Shown in pieces: positions 1-5,521 of a stretch of 8,442 nt of DNA. How positions within the stretch are numbered: the first letter of the stretch is position 1; each line of letters begins with the position of its first letter. The notes under the pieces were generated by a model. That model was not told the origin of the DNA, made no database searches, and was given only the letters and a program-made list of their open reading frames with translations. Location: assembly GCA_028718845.1 (NCBI GenBank), contig JAQULA010000065.1, positions 1 through 8,442 of the forward strand, read 5' to 3'. Both the position numbers and the translations under genes were made by a program. Source of the stretch: Candidatus Omnitrophota bacterium (GTDB taxonomy: Bacteria > Omnitrophota > Gorgyraeia > B26-G9).

Positions 1-103
1 CCTGCTTGATATCCAGCAAAAGATGCTCCATGCCGATCTTTTCCCGGGCATATTTCACAAACGCTTCCGCGTACCTGGTAACGACAACTTTATCTTTAAT
101 CAT
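1..103 (-). CDS. atpH: ATP synthase F1 delta subunit, N-terminal part (cut by window edge)
   Basis: Only the first 34 codons are visible; the gene continues past the left edge. The translation begins MIKDKVVVTRYAEAFVKYA and continues REKIGMEHLLLDIKQ. The RYAEAFVKYA stretch is the typical first helix of the delta (OSCP) subunit, which links the F1 head to the peripheral b stalk. Its ATG (103-101) overlaps the TGA of atpF (102-100) in an ATGA junction, so the two are probably translationally coupled, as expected for stalk partners. The a-c-b-delta order of the preceding genes supports the call. The rest of the operon (alpha, gamma, beta, epsilon) would be expected further left but cannot be seen. 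Confidence 0.9.
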   Translation of the reverse strand, partial: MIKDKVVVTRYAEAFVKYAREKIGMEHLLLDIKQ

Positions 104-597
104 TCGGCCTTTTCGATCTTCTGTAAGAACTCTTCGATCATCCGTTCGTCCTGCTCTCCGGTGAGAGTCTCCCCGATGACCCCTTTAACCGTCTTAATGA
201 CCAAGTCCACAATCTCATTCTTCAATACTTCCTTCGTCTTCGAAAGTTCGAACTGCGCGCTCTCGCGGCCGCTGCGAATGATCCGCTCGGCCTCGCCGTG
301 CGCCTGCTTGCGGATATCTTCGCTTACCTGCTTGGCCGCGATCACCGCCTCCTGAATCTTCCTGGCCGCGGTCTGATCGATCGCCGCGAGCTGGGCTTCA
401 TAATCGGCCTTTATCTTCGCCACCTCGGCCTTAACTTCCTCGATTTCGCGAAACTCCGCGGCGATTTTTTCCCGGCGCGCATCAAGCAGGGCCAACACCT
501 TATTCCAGGCAAATATGCGCAGGAGAAAGAACAGCAGCAAAAAGCTGATGATCTGCGCCACGATTTCGCTGGTACTTAACATTTTAAGTAATTCCAT
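100..597 (-). CDS. atpF: ATP synthase F0 subunit b
   Basis: A 165-residue protein of usual b-subunit length. Residues about 11-30 (EIVAQIISFLLLFFLLRIFA) form the single membrane anchor. The rest is a long, charged, Ala- and Glu-rich helix (about 33-165) beginning with the familiar LLDARREKI segment. It forms the peripheral stalk that holds F1 against the a/c ring and binds delta through its C terminus. The start ATG at 597 follows a modest purine-rich Shine-Dalgarno (AGAGAG) about 9 nt upstream. An alternative start is Met6, but the first Met gives a normal N terminus. Its 3' end overlaps atpH by 4 bp. Unusually for an atp operon, the spacer from atpE is 328 bp and filled with heptanucleotide repeats. 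Confidence 0.95.
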   Translation of the reverse strand: MELLKMLSTSEIVAQIISFLLLFFLLRIFAWNKVLALLDARREKIAAEFREIEEVKAEVAKIKADYEAQLAAIDQTAARKIQEAVIAAKQVSEDIRKQAHGEAERIIRSGRESAQFELSKTKEVLKNEIVDLVIKTVKGVIGETLTGEQDERMIEEFLQKIEKAE

Positions 598-640
598 CTT
601 CGTTCTCTCTACTCTTCTGCAGGTCTTGCGGACTGCGAAT

Positions 641-689
641 ATTACGTATTACGTATTGCGTATTGAGTCGTGCGTATTGCGTATTTGTA
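641..689. repeat. Heptanucleotide tandem repeat, ATTGCGT type
   Basis: Seven consecutive 7-nt units in one phase: ATTACGT twice, then ATTGCGT, ATTGAGT, CGTGCGT, ATTGCGT and a decayed ATTTGTA. This is the family closest to the atpF start within the 598-925 spacer, about 44 nt from the ATG. The same family sits just upstream of the glycosylase, ABC-F, deaminase, ppk2 and atpI-like genes. Confidence 0.9.
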
Positions 690-807
690 GCTTTCTTGTT
701 TTTGCCGATAGACGGAGCCTTTTCATACGATACGCTTGTCCGCCAAGCTTTGTGGCGGGGGCATCGCTACCGGTTACCTTTTCTCCCTATCAATATCTAC
801 TTTTACC
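690..807. repeat. Irregular middle of the atpE-atpF spacer with a GC-rich hairpin
   Basis: This 118-bp stretch separates two heptamer tracts in the 598-925 spacer. It contains a perfect 6-bp inverted repeat, CCGCCA (740-745) and TGGCGG (753-758), around the 7-nt loop AGCTTTG. No U-run follows on the minus strand, so it is not a canonical terminator. The flanks show only weak 7-nt periodicity. I see no gene in it on either strand; open frames here translate repeat DNA. Confidence 0.55.
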
Positions 808-919
808 TTGTCCGTGGACCGTGGTCCATGGTCTGTGGTCCGCGTTGTGACCTGTGTCATGTGTCTTGCGACTATGCTTTTGCTTTTCGTTACTTTTACC
901 TTTTACCTTTTTACTTAGC
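808..919. repeat. Heptanucleotide tandem repeat, three families fused in phase
   Basis: Sixteen consecutive 7-nt units in one phase. They begin with five TGGTCCG-like units (TTGTCCG, TGGACCG, TGGTCCA, TGGTCTG, TGGTCCG), move through TGTG-containing units (ACCTGTG, TCATGTG) and end with T-rich units (ACTTTTA, CCTTTTA, CCTTTTT). The family changes but the 7-nt register does not. The T-rich end lies beside the atpE stop codon (928-926); in the sense direction it reads AAAAGGT and contains TAA. Confidence 0.9.
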
Positions 920-925
920 AAAGTA

Positions 926-1156
926 TTATAATTTTCCGGCCATAACGAACGCGTATACCAGCACATAAATGGTAATCGCTTCGATAAACGCGCAGCCGAG
1001 GATAAGCGCCATTTGAATCTTGTTCGATGCTTCCGGCTGACGGCCGATCGCTTCCATGGCCGATCCCACGGCCTTTCCCAATCCCAGCGCGGTTCCCATT
1101 GCGGCCAAGCCCAGTCCAATCGGTAAACCGATAGCAAGTGCTACTCTAAAATCCAT
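926..1156 (-). CDS. atpE: ATP synthase F0 subunit c (proteolipid ring)
   Basis: A 76-residue hairpin of two membrane helices (about 5-34 and 48-73) joined by the polar loop RQPE (39-42), diagnostic of subunit c. The ion-carrying carboxylate is Glu59 in the sequence CAFIEAITIY. The position equivalent to the Na+-ligand Gln of Na+-driven rings is Leu26, and Glu59 is followed by Ala-Ile rather than Ser-Thr. By family knowledge this points to proton rather than sodium coupling; that is inference from my manual alignment. The ATG is preceded by a perfect AGGAGG (1170-1165) with 8-nt spacing, the strongest ribosome site in the window, fitting the need for many c copies per complex. It is separated from atpB by 226 bp and from atpF by 328 bp of repeat-filled spacer. 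Confidence 0.97.
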   Translation of the reverse strand: MDFRVALAIGLPIGLGLAAMGTALGLGKAVGSAMEAIGRQPEASNKIQMALILGCAFIEAITIYVLVYAFVMAGKL

Positions 1157-1212
1157 TGTCCTACCCTCCTTTTAGCGGTTAATAAATAATTTACTTAATT
1201 CAGTACTCAGTA

Positions 1213-1281
1213 GTGCGTATTGTCCCGAATGTAGTTGCTTCATCTGGCACGATTTCGGGATCCCGCCACTGCGGGACGTCT
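1213..1281. repeat. Double-inverted-repeat spacer cassette, copy 1
   Basis: First of three near-identical cassettes (others at 5247-5299 and 6621-6693). On the plus strand TCCCGAA (1223-1229) pairs with TTCGGGA (1254-1260) across 24 nt. Immediately next to it TCCCGC (1261-1266) pairs with GCGGGA (1271-1276) across the 4-nt loop CACT. The conserved interior reads GTAGTTGCTTCATCTGGCAC. Heptamers of the ATTGCGT kind (1201-1221) lie on the atpE side and a heptamer tract (1285-1396) on the atpB side. It has no coding capacity of its own that I recognise. Confidence 0.85.
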
Positions 1282-1284
1282 ATC

Positions 1285-1396
1285 GTCAATAGCTAATGGT
1301 TAATAGCTCATAGTTTAAAACTATAGCCTATTGACTATTAGTATTAGCTATTAGCGGGTTTCTCCTTTTGCCTTTTACCTTTTCACTTTTCACTTA
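1285..1396. repeat. Heptanucleotide tract running into the end of atpB
   Basis: Sixteen in-phase 7-nt units, starting GTCAATA, GCTAATG, GTTAATA, GCTCATA, passing through ACTATTA and CTATTAG, then changing to T-rich units (TGCCTTT, TACCTTT, TCACTTT, TCACTTA). The last two units (1383-1396) are inside atpB: they encode its final codons and its TGA stop. A perfect 7-bp inverted repeat, ATAGTTT (1310-1316) with AAACTAT (1318-1324), lies within the tract. Confidence 0.88.
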
Positions 1397-2156
1397 TCGC
1401 GGCGGTCGGTTCATGCTCATGACTTAAAACCAGCGCGAAATAAATCGTGGTTAAGATACAAAAAACAACGGTTTGCACTATGCCCATCAAAACCGCCATG
1501 GCCATATTAAATACCAGCAGCGGCAACCCGCCCAGACCGAAACCGGATAACACCGCCAGCAGCAATTCATCGCCCCAGACATTACTGCGTAAACGCAGGG
1601 ACAAACTCAGCGGCCGGATCAGTTCGGCTATAACATGTAAGAAAAATATAAACACCGGCATGATCACGGTATAGGCCATGGCCCCGCGCGGCTGGCCGGC
1701 CAGATGGTCCAGATAACCGCCGATGCCCAATTCTTTTACCGCGGTATATTGAACATAAACAAACACACACAATGCCAGGGCCAAAGTCGTCGACCAGCTT
1801 GCCGTGGGTGATTTCAGGAACGGAATCAAGCCGATCATATTCATGGTAAAAATGTAAACAAATAATGTCCCGATAAACGGAACATATTTCCGGCCCTTAG
1901 GCCCCAGGATCCCGCAAACAAAATCATCCAACCCGCCGACAATCACTTCCACGGCATTCTGCAATCTGCCGGGCACCAGGGTCGGTTTTCTGGTCGCGCG
2001 ATAGGCAACAAACGAAAGCACGGCAATGACCAGCAGGGAAAACACAATATTCTCCCAAAGATAAAGGTTCTGTCCTATCGGAACAGAGCTGATCGATTTC
2101 GACAGTATCTTGAGGATATCCGGCAGTTCCGGCGGTAATCCCTGTTCTTCGTTCAC
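1383..2156 (-). CDS. atpB: ATP synthase F0 subunit a
   Basis: A 257-residue polytopic membrane protein with segments near 35-54, 92-112, 122-142, 160-181 and 193-245. The core motif ELIRPLSLSLRL holds the essential Arg188, equivalent to E. coli Arg210, which faces the c-ring carboxylate. Glu197 (GDEL) and Gln228 (GIVQTVVF) match the conserved half-channel Glu and Gln of the family. Oddity: the usual LRLFGN reads LRLRSN here, placing a second Arg (190) and a Ser where Phe-Gly is common; the codons read unambiguously. The C terminus (SEK-stop) is encoded by two repeat heptamers that continue into the spacer. The atpI-like gene ends only 15 nt upstream. Confidence 0.96.
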   Translation of the reverse strand: MNEEQGLPPELPDILKILSKSISSVPIGQNLYLWENIVFSLLVIAVLSFVAYRATRKPTLVPGRLQNAVEVIVGGLDDFVCGILGPKGRKYVPFIGTLFVYIFTMNMIGLIPFLKSPTASWSTTLALALCVFVYVQYTAVKELGIGGYLDHLAGQPRGAMAYTVIMPVFIFFLHVIAELIRPLSLSLRLRSNVWGDELLLAVLSGFGLGGLPLLVFNMAMAVLMGIVQTVVFCILTTIYFALVLSHEHEPTAAISEK

Positions 2157-2171
2157 GATACCACTCCCGCG

Positions 2172-2420
2172 TTACTTGCTATCGATGCTTTTGATCATCC
2201 GCAATATGCGCGCCACTTCCATTCCGCTGGTTATAAACCCGATCGCGGCGCACAGCACCGGCACATAAAAATTCAGCCTGAATGTTTCCCGTAAAAAATC
2301 ACCGAAAAAATAACCGGCCAACGGCCCGGCCCCCATGATAAGCGGAATAAACGTTACCATTCCGGCAATCTTAATGCGTTTATAAATTTCCTGTTTACTA
2401 TCTACATCCATTATTTTCAC
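2172..2420 (-). CDS. AtpZ/AtpI-family small membrane protein, first gene of the atp operon
   Basis: An 82-residue protein with two predicted membrane segments (about 19-40 and 51-69) joined by a short polar turn (DFLRETFRLN). The GPLAGYFFGDFLRE and GFITSGMEVARIL pattern fits the AtpZ/AtpI family, which precedes subunit a in many atp operons and is linked to c-ring assembly or cation transport. Whether it is AtpZ or AtpI cannot be settled by eye. The longest reading starts with GTG at 2420; Met4 (ATG at 2411) is an equally plausible start giving 79 residues. Neither has a clear Shine-Dalgarno, and heptamer repeats end only a few bases upstream. It is the first gene after the promoter at 2648-2675, behind a leader of about 220 nt. 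Confidence 0.8.
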   Translation of the reverse strand: MKIMDVDSKQEIYKRIKIAGMVTFIPLIMGAGPLAGYFFGDFLRETFRLNFYVPVLCAAIGFITSGMEVARILRMIKSIDSK

Positions 2421-2427
2421 GTCTTGA

Positions 2428-2518
2428 GTAGTGCGTCGCGCGTACTACGTCTTTTTAACTACTTCAGCTTTTCGCCAACCGCCAGCCGCTAAACGCTAAA
2501 CGCTAATCGCTATACGCC
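2428..2518. repeat. Heptanucleotide tract in the atp operon leader
   Basis: Thirteen in-phase 7-nt units between the leader hairpin and the first atp gene. The gene-proximal units are GTAGTGC, GTCGCGC, GTACTAC; the distal ones are AACCGCC, AGCCGCT, AAACGCT twice, AATCGCT, ATACGCC. Register is kept across the family change. The whole 2421-2725 interval between the ABC-F gene and the atp operon holds this tract, a hairpin and a promoter, and no gene that I can see. Confidence 0.88.
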
Positions 2519-2549
2519 CGTTTAACTCTTCGCCGCCCTAAAGAAAAAT

Positions 2550-2587
2550 GACGTCTTCTCACCCTAAATCAGTGGGAAAAAGACGCC
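2550..2587 (-). promoter_or_regulatory. Leader hairpin with U-rich flank, possible attenuator
   Basis: In the minus-strand RNA the arms 2587-2574 and 2564-2550 pair as an 11-bp stem (with G-U wobbles), one bulged base, three further G-C pairs and a 9-nt loop (ACUGAUUUA). The 3' side continues AUUUUUCUUU. The wobbles are C-A mismatches on the plus strand, so the fold is better in the atp sense direction. It starts about 54 nt after the predicted transcription start and some 130 nt before the first atp codon. It could be an intrinsic terminator/attenuator in the leader, or a terminator for read-through from the ABC-F gene. The run is interrupted by C, so its strength is uncertain. Confidence 0.5.
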
Positions 2588-2647
2588 TTTGTCTACTTAC
2601 AAGACTATGCTCAAAACTTCTTATTAAAAAAGAACAATTATGAAAAT

Positions 2648-2675
2648 ATTATATCCCGCTCCCCCGGGTTGTCAA
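2648..2675 (-). promoter_or_regulatory. Consensus sigma-70-type promoter of the ATP synthase operon
   Basis: On the minus strand TTGACA (2675-2670) and TATAAT (2653-2648) match both consensus hexamers exactly, with a 16-nt GC-rich spacer. Transcription would begin near 2641. It lies 50 nt beyond the ABC-F stop codon and points at the atp genes, so the operon has its own strong promoter. There is no heptamer repeat within the promoter itself. Confidence 0.85.
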
Positions 2676-2725
2676 GAATTTTGTTTTCCCGCCACCAACG
2701 CGTCCTAAATAAAAAACAATGCCGG

Positions 2726-4342
2726 CTAAACGGATAATTGGTGGCGCTGCTGTCTAATACTCTCATTGGCCAGATATTCATCGAAGGTCGTGCCGACGCG
2801 GTCAATATACCCTCGCGGCGTGATCTCGATAATACGGTTGGCCACCGACTGCACCAGCTGGTGGTCATGGGACGAAAACAACACGGTACCGTCAAACTGC
2901 TCCAGGCCTTTATTTAAAGCGGTAATCGATTCCAGGTCCAAATGGTTGGTCGGCTCATCCAATATCAGCACATTAGCCTGAGCCAGCATCATCCGCGAGA
3001 GCATACAGCGCACCCGCTCCCCGCCGGACAACACCTTAACCGATTTCAGCGATTCGTCCCCGGAAAACAGCATCCGGCCCAAAAACCCGCGCACGAAATT
3101 TTCATCCGTATCGCGGGAATATTGGCGCAGCCAGTCGATAATATTCAGCTCCACGTTAAAATACTCGGTGTTATCTTTGGGATAATACGCGCGCCGGGTC
3201 GAAGCCCCCCATTTAAAACTCCCCTTGCTCGGGTTAAGCTCTCCCGCGAGGACCTGAAACAACATCGTCGTTGACAGGCTGTGCGTCCCGACAAAAGCGA
3301 TCTTATCGCCTTTGTGCACCTGGATCGACAAGTCGTGAAACATCACCTGCCCGTCAACCGACAGGGTTAATCCATCCGTGTGTAAAAGATCGTTACCGGC
3401 CTCGCGTTCCTGCTGAAACTGGATATAGGGATATTTCCGCGACGAAGGCTTTATTTCATCGAGCGTAAGTTTCTCCAGGGTTTTTTTCCGGCTGGTAGCC
3501 TGGCGCGATTTCGAGGCATTGGCGCTGAACCGGGCGATAAATTCCTGCAGTTCTTTACGCCTTTCTTCGATCTTTTTGTTCGACTCACTGCGCTGACGCA
3601 AGGCCAACTGACTGGATTCCTGCCAAAAACTGTAATTACCGGAATATAACTGGATCTTGCCGAAATCGATATCGGCGATATGCGTGCACACCTTATCCAG
3701 GAAATGACGGTCATGGGAAACCACAATCGCCGTATTGTTAAAATCGCATAAAAATTCCTCCAGCCACATGCAGGTTTCCACGTCCAGATGGTTGGTCGGT
3801 TCATCTAAAAGCAAAACATCCGGATTACCGAATAAGGCCTGGGCCAGCAGCACCCGTACCTTCTGGGACGACTCCAGCTGTTTCATCGGCATATTGTGCA
3901 AGGCTTCCTCTATTCCCAGGTCGCTCAACAATCTCGCGGCTTCGGCTTCGGCGTTCCAACCGTCAAGTTCGGCAAATTGAGCCTCCAGTTCCGAGGCATG
4001 CAAACCATCCTGGTCGGAAAAATCCTCTTTCTCGTACAACGCGTCCTTTTCGGTCATGATGTTATAAAGCTTTTTATGGCCCATGATCACCGTAGTCAGC
4101 ACGGTATAGGCATCGAAAGCGAACTGATCCTGCTTTAATATCGACACCCGCTTACCGGCAGGCACCGACACATCGCCGGTGCTGGAATCGATCTCCCCGG
4201 CGAGGATCTTCAAAAACGTCGATTTTCCCGAACCGTTGGCACCGATCAACCCATAGCAATTCCCCGGGGAAAAAACAATATTAACGCCGGTGAAAAGCTT
4301 GCGCTGTCCGTACTGCAGAGATATATTGTTGGCTGAAATCAT
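2726..4342 (-). CDS. ybiT: ABC-F family ATPase, YbiT/YkpA-like, with one degenerate ATP site
   Basis: 538 residues, two ABC domains and no membrane segment: a soluble ABC-F protein of the kind that acts on ribosomes. NBD1 has an intact Walker A (GANGSGKST, 34-42), Walker B (LLLDEP, about 177-182) and switch His210. The charged helical linker (about 241-318) contains RFSANASKSRQATSR, a YbiT-type hallmark. NBD2 keeps signature LSGGE (438-442), Walker B (LILDEP, 459-464) and His492. However, its Walker A reads GTHSLSTT (352-359), with Thr358 at the invariant Lys position, and the NBD1 signature is LESSQ (156-160). Those two elements face each other in one composite site, so one site looks canonical and the other crippled. 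Relaxed motifs may be common in the YkpA-like branch, from memory. The ATG is preceded by AAGG at 7-nt spacing. A candidate promoter lies at 4523-4551. Confidence 0.92.
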   Translation of the reverse strand: MISANNISLQYGQRKLFTGVNIVFSPGNCYGLIGANGSGKSTFLKILAGEIDSSTGDVSVPAGKRVSILKQDQFAFDAYTVLTTVIMGHKKLYNIMTEKDALYEKEDFSDQDGLHASELEAQFAELDGWNAEAEAARLLSDLGIEEALHNMPMKQLESSQKVRVLLAQALFGNPDVLLLDEPTNHLDVETCMWLEEFLCDFNNTAIVVSHDRHFLDKVCTHIADIDFGKIQLYSGNYSFWQESSQLALRQRSESNKKIEERRKELQEFIARFSANASKSRQATSRKKTLEKLTLDEIKPSSRKYPYIQFQQEREAGNDLLHTDGLTLSVDGQVMFHDLSIQVHKGDKIAFVGTHSLSTTMLFQVLAGELNPSKGSFKWGASTRRAYYPKDNTEYFNVELNIIDWLRQYSRDTDENFVRGFLGRMLFSGDESLKSVKVLSGGERVRCMLSRMMLAQANVLILDEPTNHLDLESITALNKGLEQFDGTVLFSSHDHQLVQSVANRIIEITPRGYIDRVGTTFDEYLANESIRQQRHQLSV

Positions 4343-4361
4343 GGGTAACCTTATTTTAGGT

Positions 4362-4501
4362 ATTGCGTATTGAGTCGTGAGTATTGAGTATCCTCACTTT
4401 TAACTTTTACCTTTTTACTTTTTCCTTGTCAGTGAACCACGGGCCACAGACCACAGTCCACAGATTAACTGCAAGCGAAAAGCAGCAAGAAACAAGTAGC
4501 G
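4362..4501. repeat. Heptanucleotide tract upstream of the ABC-F gene
   Basis: Twenty consecutive 7-nt units in one phase, passing through four families. They are ATTGCGT/ATTGAGT (4362-4389), CTTTTAC-like (4397-4424), ACAGNCC (4439-4466) and AGNNNNN purine-rich units (4474-4501, for example AGCGAAA and AGAAACA). The tract ends about 20 nt before the start codon and fills most of the predicted 5' leader. Confidence 0.92.
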
Positions 4502-4522
4502 GATCAGCAGACTGAAGTTAAA

Positions 4523-4551
4523 AGTGTACACAATATTTACTTATTTGTAAA
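4523..4551 (-). promoter_or_regulatory. Candidate promoter for the ABC-F gene
   Basis: On the minus strand TTTACA (4551-4546) and TACACT (4528-4523) are separated by an AT-rich 17 nt. This gives five of six and four of six consensus matches. Transcription would start near 4516, leaving a leader of about 174 nt made almost entirely of heptamer repeats. It lies in the small non-repeat part (4502-4595) of the spacer after the glycosylase gene. Confidence 0.5.
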
Positions 4552-4595
4552 GGGGAAAAACGAAAACGGATCGGTTCCCGGGGATAAGTTAGGAA

Positions 4596-5216
4596 TTAGG
4601 CATTTCCACAAAAAGCTTCATGTTTAGCAATCCGCTCCAATGCGGCCTTAAGTAACGTCTTTCCCGGTTCCATCCGGTGCCAGGGCGAAGCGCCGGAGGG
4701 ATGCGGCAAAGGGATCAGCTCAAAACAATGGCCGTCGCGCGTGATCGTAAAAGTTTTACCGATGATCTGATCCAGCTTTTGCAGCGGAATAAATTGTTCG
4801 ATGGCCAGTTTTCCCACGGGGATGACCAATTCCGGCGCAAGGATGGCCAATTCGCGATCAAGCCAGGCACGGCAATTAAGCACCTCTTCCGGAGACGGCA
4901 CGCGATCCCCGCCGGCGGGATTTTTCCCCGGGAAACACCGGCACACCGCGGCCATATAGATCGACGCGCGGAACTGTGCTTCGCTAATACCGGCGGCCTC
5001 GTTAAACCAGCGAAAAAGCGTTTTGCCCGCGGTCCAGGCAAACGGCCGGCCCAGCTTAGGCTCCTTATCACCCGGCGCCTGCCCGACCAGCACAACCTTG
5101 CTCACCACTGCCCCGCCGCTGACCACCGACGGATGCATCCGCGGACACATCCGGCATTGCCTCAGACTGGAAACGTGCGCGGAAAGTTTTCGAAAAACCG
5201 TTTTATTATTTCGCAT
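4596..5216 (-). CDS. Uracil-DNA glycosylase superfamily protein with 4Fe-4S cysteines
   Basis: 206 residues from the ATG at 5216. The motif VLVGQAPGDKE (about 43-52) followed by GRPFAWTAGKTLFRWF is motif A of the UDG superfamily, which removes uracil from DNA. The second catalytic-region motif is LPLPHPSGASPWHR-like (IPLPHPSGASPWHR, about 168-181). Cys21 and Cys24 (CRMC) together with Cys92 or Cys94 and Cys115 form the 4Fe-4S pattern of family-4-like enzymes. Motif A lacks the usual acidic pair of classical family 4, so substrate range is uncertain. A longer frame opens at a GTG at 5282, but its first 22 codons translate the spacer repeat (PDEATTFGTIRTTQY), also seen ahead of the unrelated deaminase; I reject that start. 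No clear Shine-Dalgarno precedes the chosen ATG. Confidence 0.88.
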   Translation of the reverse strand: MRNNKTVFRKLSAHVSSLRQCRMCPRMHPSVVSGGAVVSKVVLVGQAPGDKEPKLGRPFAWTAGKTLFRWFNEAAGISEAQFRASIYMAAVCRCFPGKNPAGGDRVPSPEEVLNCRAWLDRELAILAPELVIPVGKLAIEQFIPLQKLDQIIGKTFTITRDGHCFELIPLPHPSGASPWHRMEPGKTLLKAALERIAKHEAFCGNA

Positions 5217-5225
5217 AGTTGGTTT

Positions 5226-5299
5226 CAGTATTGCGTATTGAGTCGTGCGTATTGTCCCGAATGTAGTTGCTTCATCCGGCACGACTTCGGGATCCCGTC
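5226..5299. repeat. Spacer cassette copy 2 with ATTGCGT-type heptamers
   Basis: Heptamers 5226-5253 (CAGTATT, GCGTATT, GAGTCGT, GCGTATT) lead into the conserved core (TCCCGAA at 5255-5261, then GTAGTTGCTTCATCCGGCAC, then TTCGGGA). Compared with copies 1 and 3 the short TCCCGC/GCGGGA hairpin has lost one arm: the core passes from GGGATCCCG straight into TCGTCAATAGC. It is part of the 305-bp gene-free spacer 5217-5521, between the glycosylase and the secreted-protein gene. Confidence 0.85.
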
Positions 5300-5516
5300 G
5301 TCAATAGCTAATGGCTTATAGTTTAAGACCATAGACTATTGACTATTGACTATTGACTATTGACTATTAGCTATCAGCCGTTTTTCAGCTTTTGCTTCCT
5401 TCTTCCGTCTTCCATCTTTTTCGCTTTTGCAACCTGTGGCTTGTGACTTGGTGACTAAGCTTTTCCGTTGTCCGTGGCCAGTTTTTCTATCCGCCAACCG
5501 CTATCCGCTTCAAGCT
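5300..5516. repeat. Longest heptanucleotide tract, 31 units in one phase
   Basis: Thirty-one consecutive 7-nt units fill 217 bp without a register slip. Five perfect tandem copies of GACTATT lie at 5334-5368. Later groups include CCTTCTT, CCGTCTT, CCATCTT (5398-5418), CCTGTGG, CTTGTGA, CTTGGTG (5433-5453), TTTTCCG, TTGTCCG (5461-5474), and ATCCGCC, AACCGCT, ATCCGCT, TCAAGCT (5489-5516). The last unit is 5 nt from the stop codon of the secreted-protein gene. No gene is visible in it. Confidence 0.92.
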
Positions 5517-5521
5517 GCGCG

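Noticed and set aside
740..758. Hairpin as a rho-independent terminator between atpE and atpF
   Set aside because: No U-run follows on the minus strand, and termination inside the atp operon would be unexpected.
515..968. Plus-strand open frames across the atpE-atpF spacer
   Set aside because: They translate heptamer repeats (repetitive Tyr/Val/Arg-rich peptides) and show no protein-like composition.
1213..1281. Insertion-sequence end or MITE with target-site duplication
   Set aside because: The inverted repeats are internal, and I could not find a flanking direct duplication or a transposase fragment in the window.
2701..2726. Terminator just after the ABC-F stop (GCCGGC followed by a T-run)
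   Set aside because: GCCGGC is a bare palindrome with no room for a loop, so no stable stem precedes the T-run.
5217..5282. GTG start of the glycosylase at 5282
   Set aside because: The extra 22 codons are spacer cassette sequence, also found upstream of the deaminase; conserved protein begins after the ATG at 5216.
4677..5321. 214-codon open frame on the plus strand, antisense to the glycosylase
   Set aside because: It mirrors a well-supported gene, its translation has no recognisable domain, and its end runs into the spacer repeats; all other genes are on the minus strand.
5300..5516. Possible CRISPR array
   Set aside because: The units are 7 nt and contiguous, without 20-40 nt repeats or unique spacers, and no cas gene is present.
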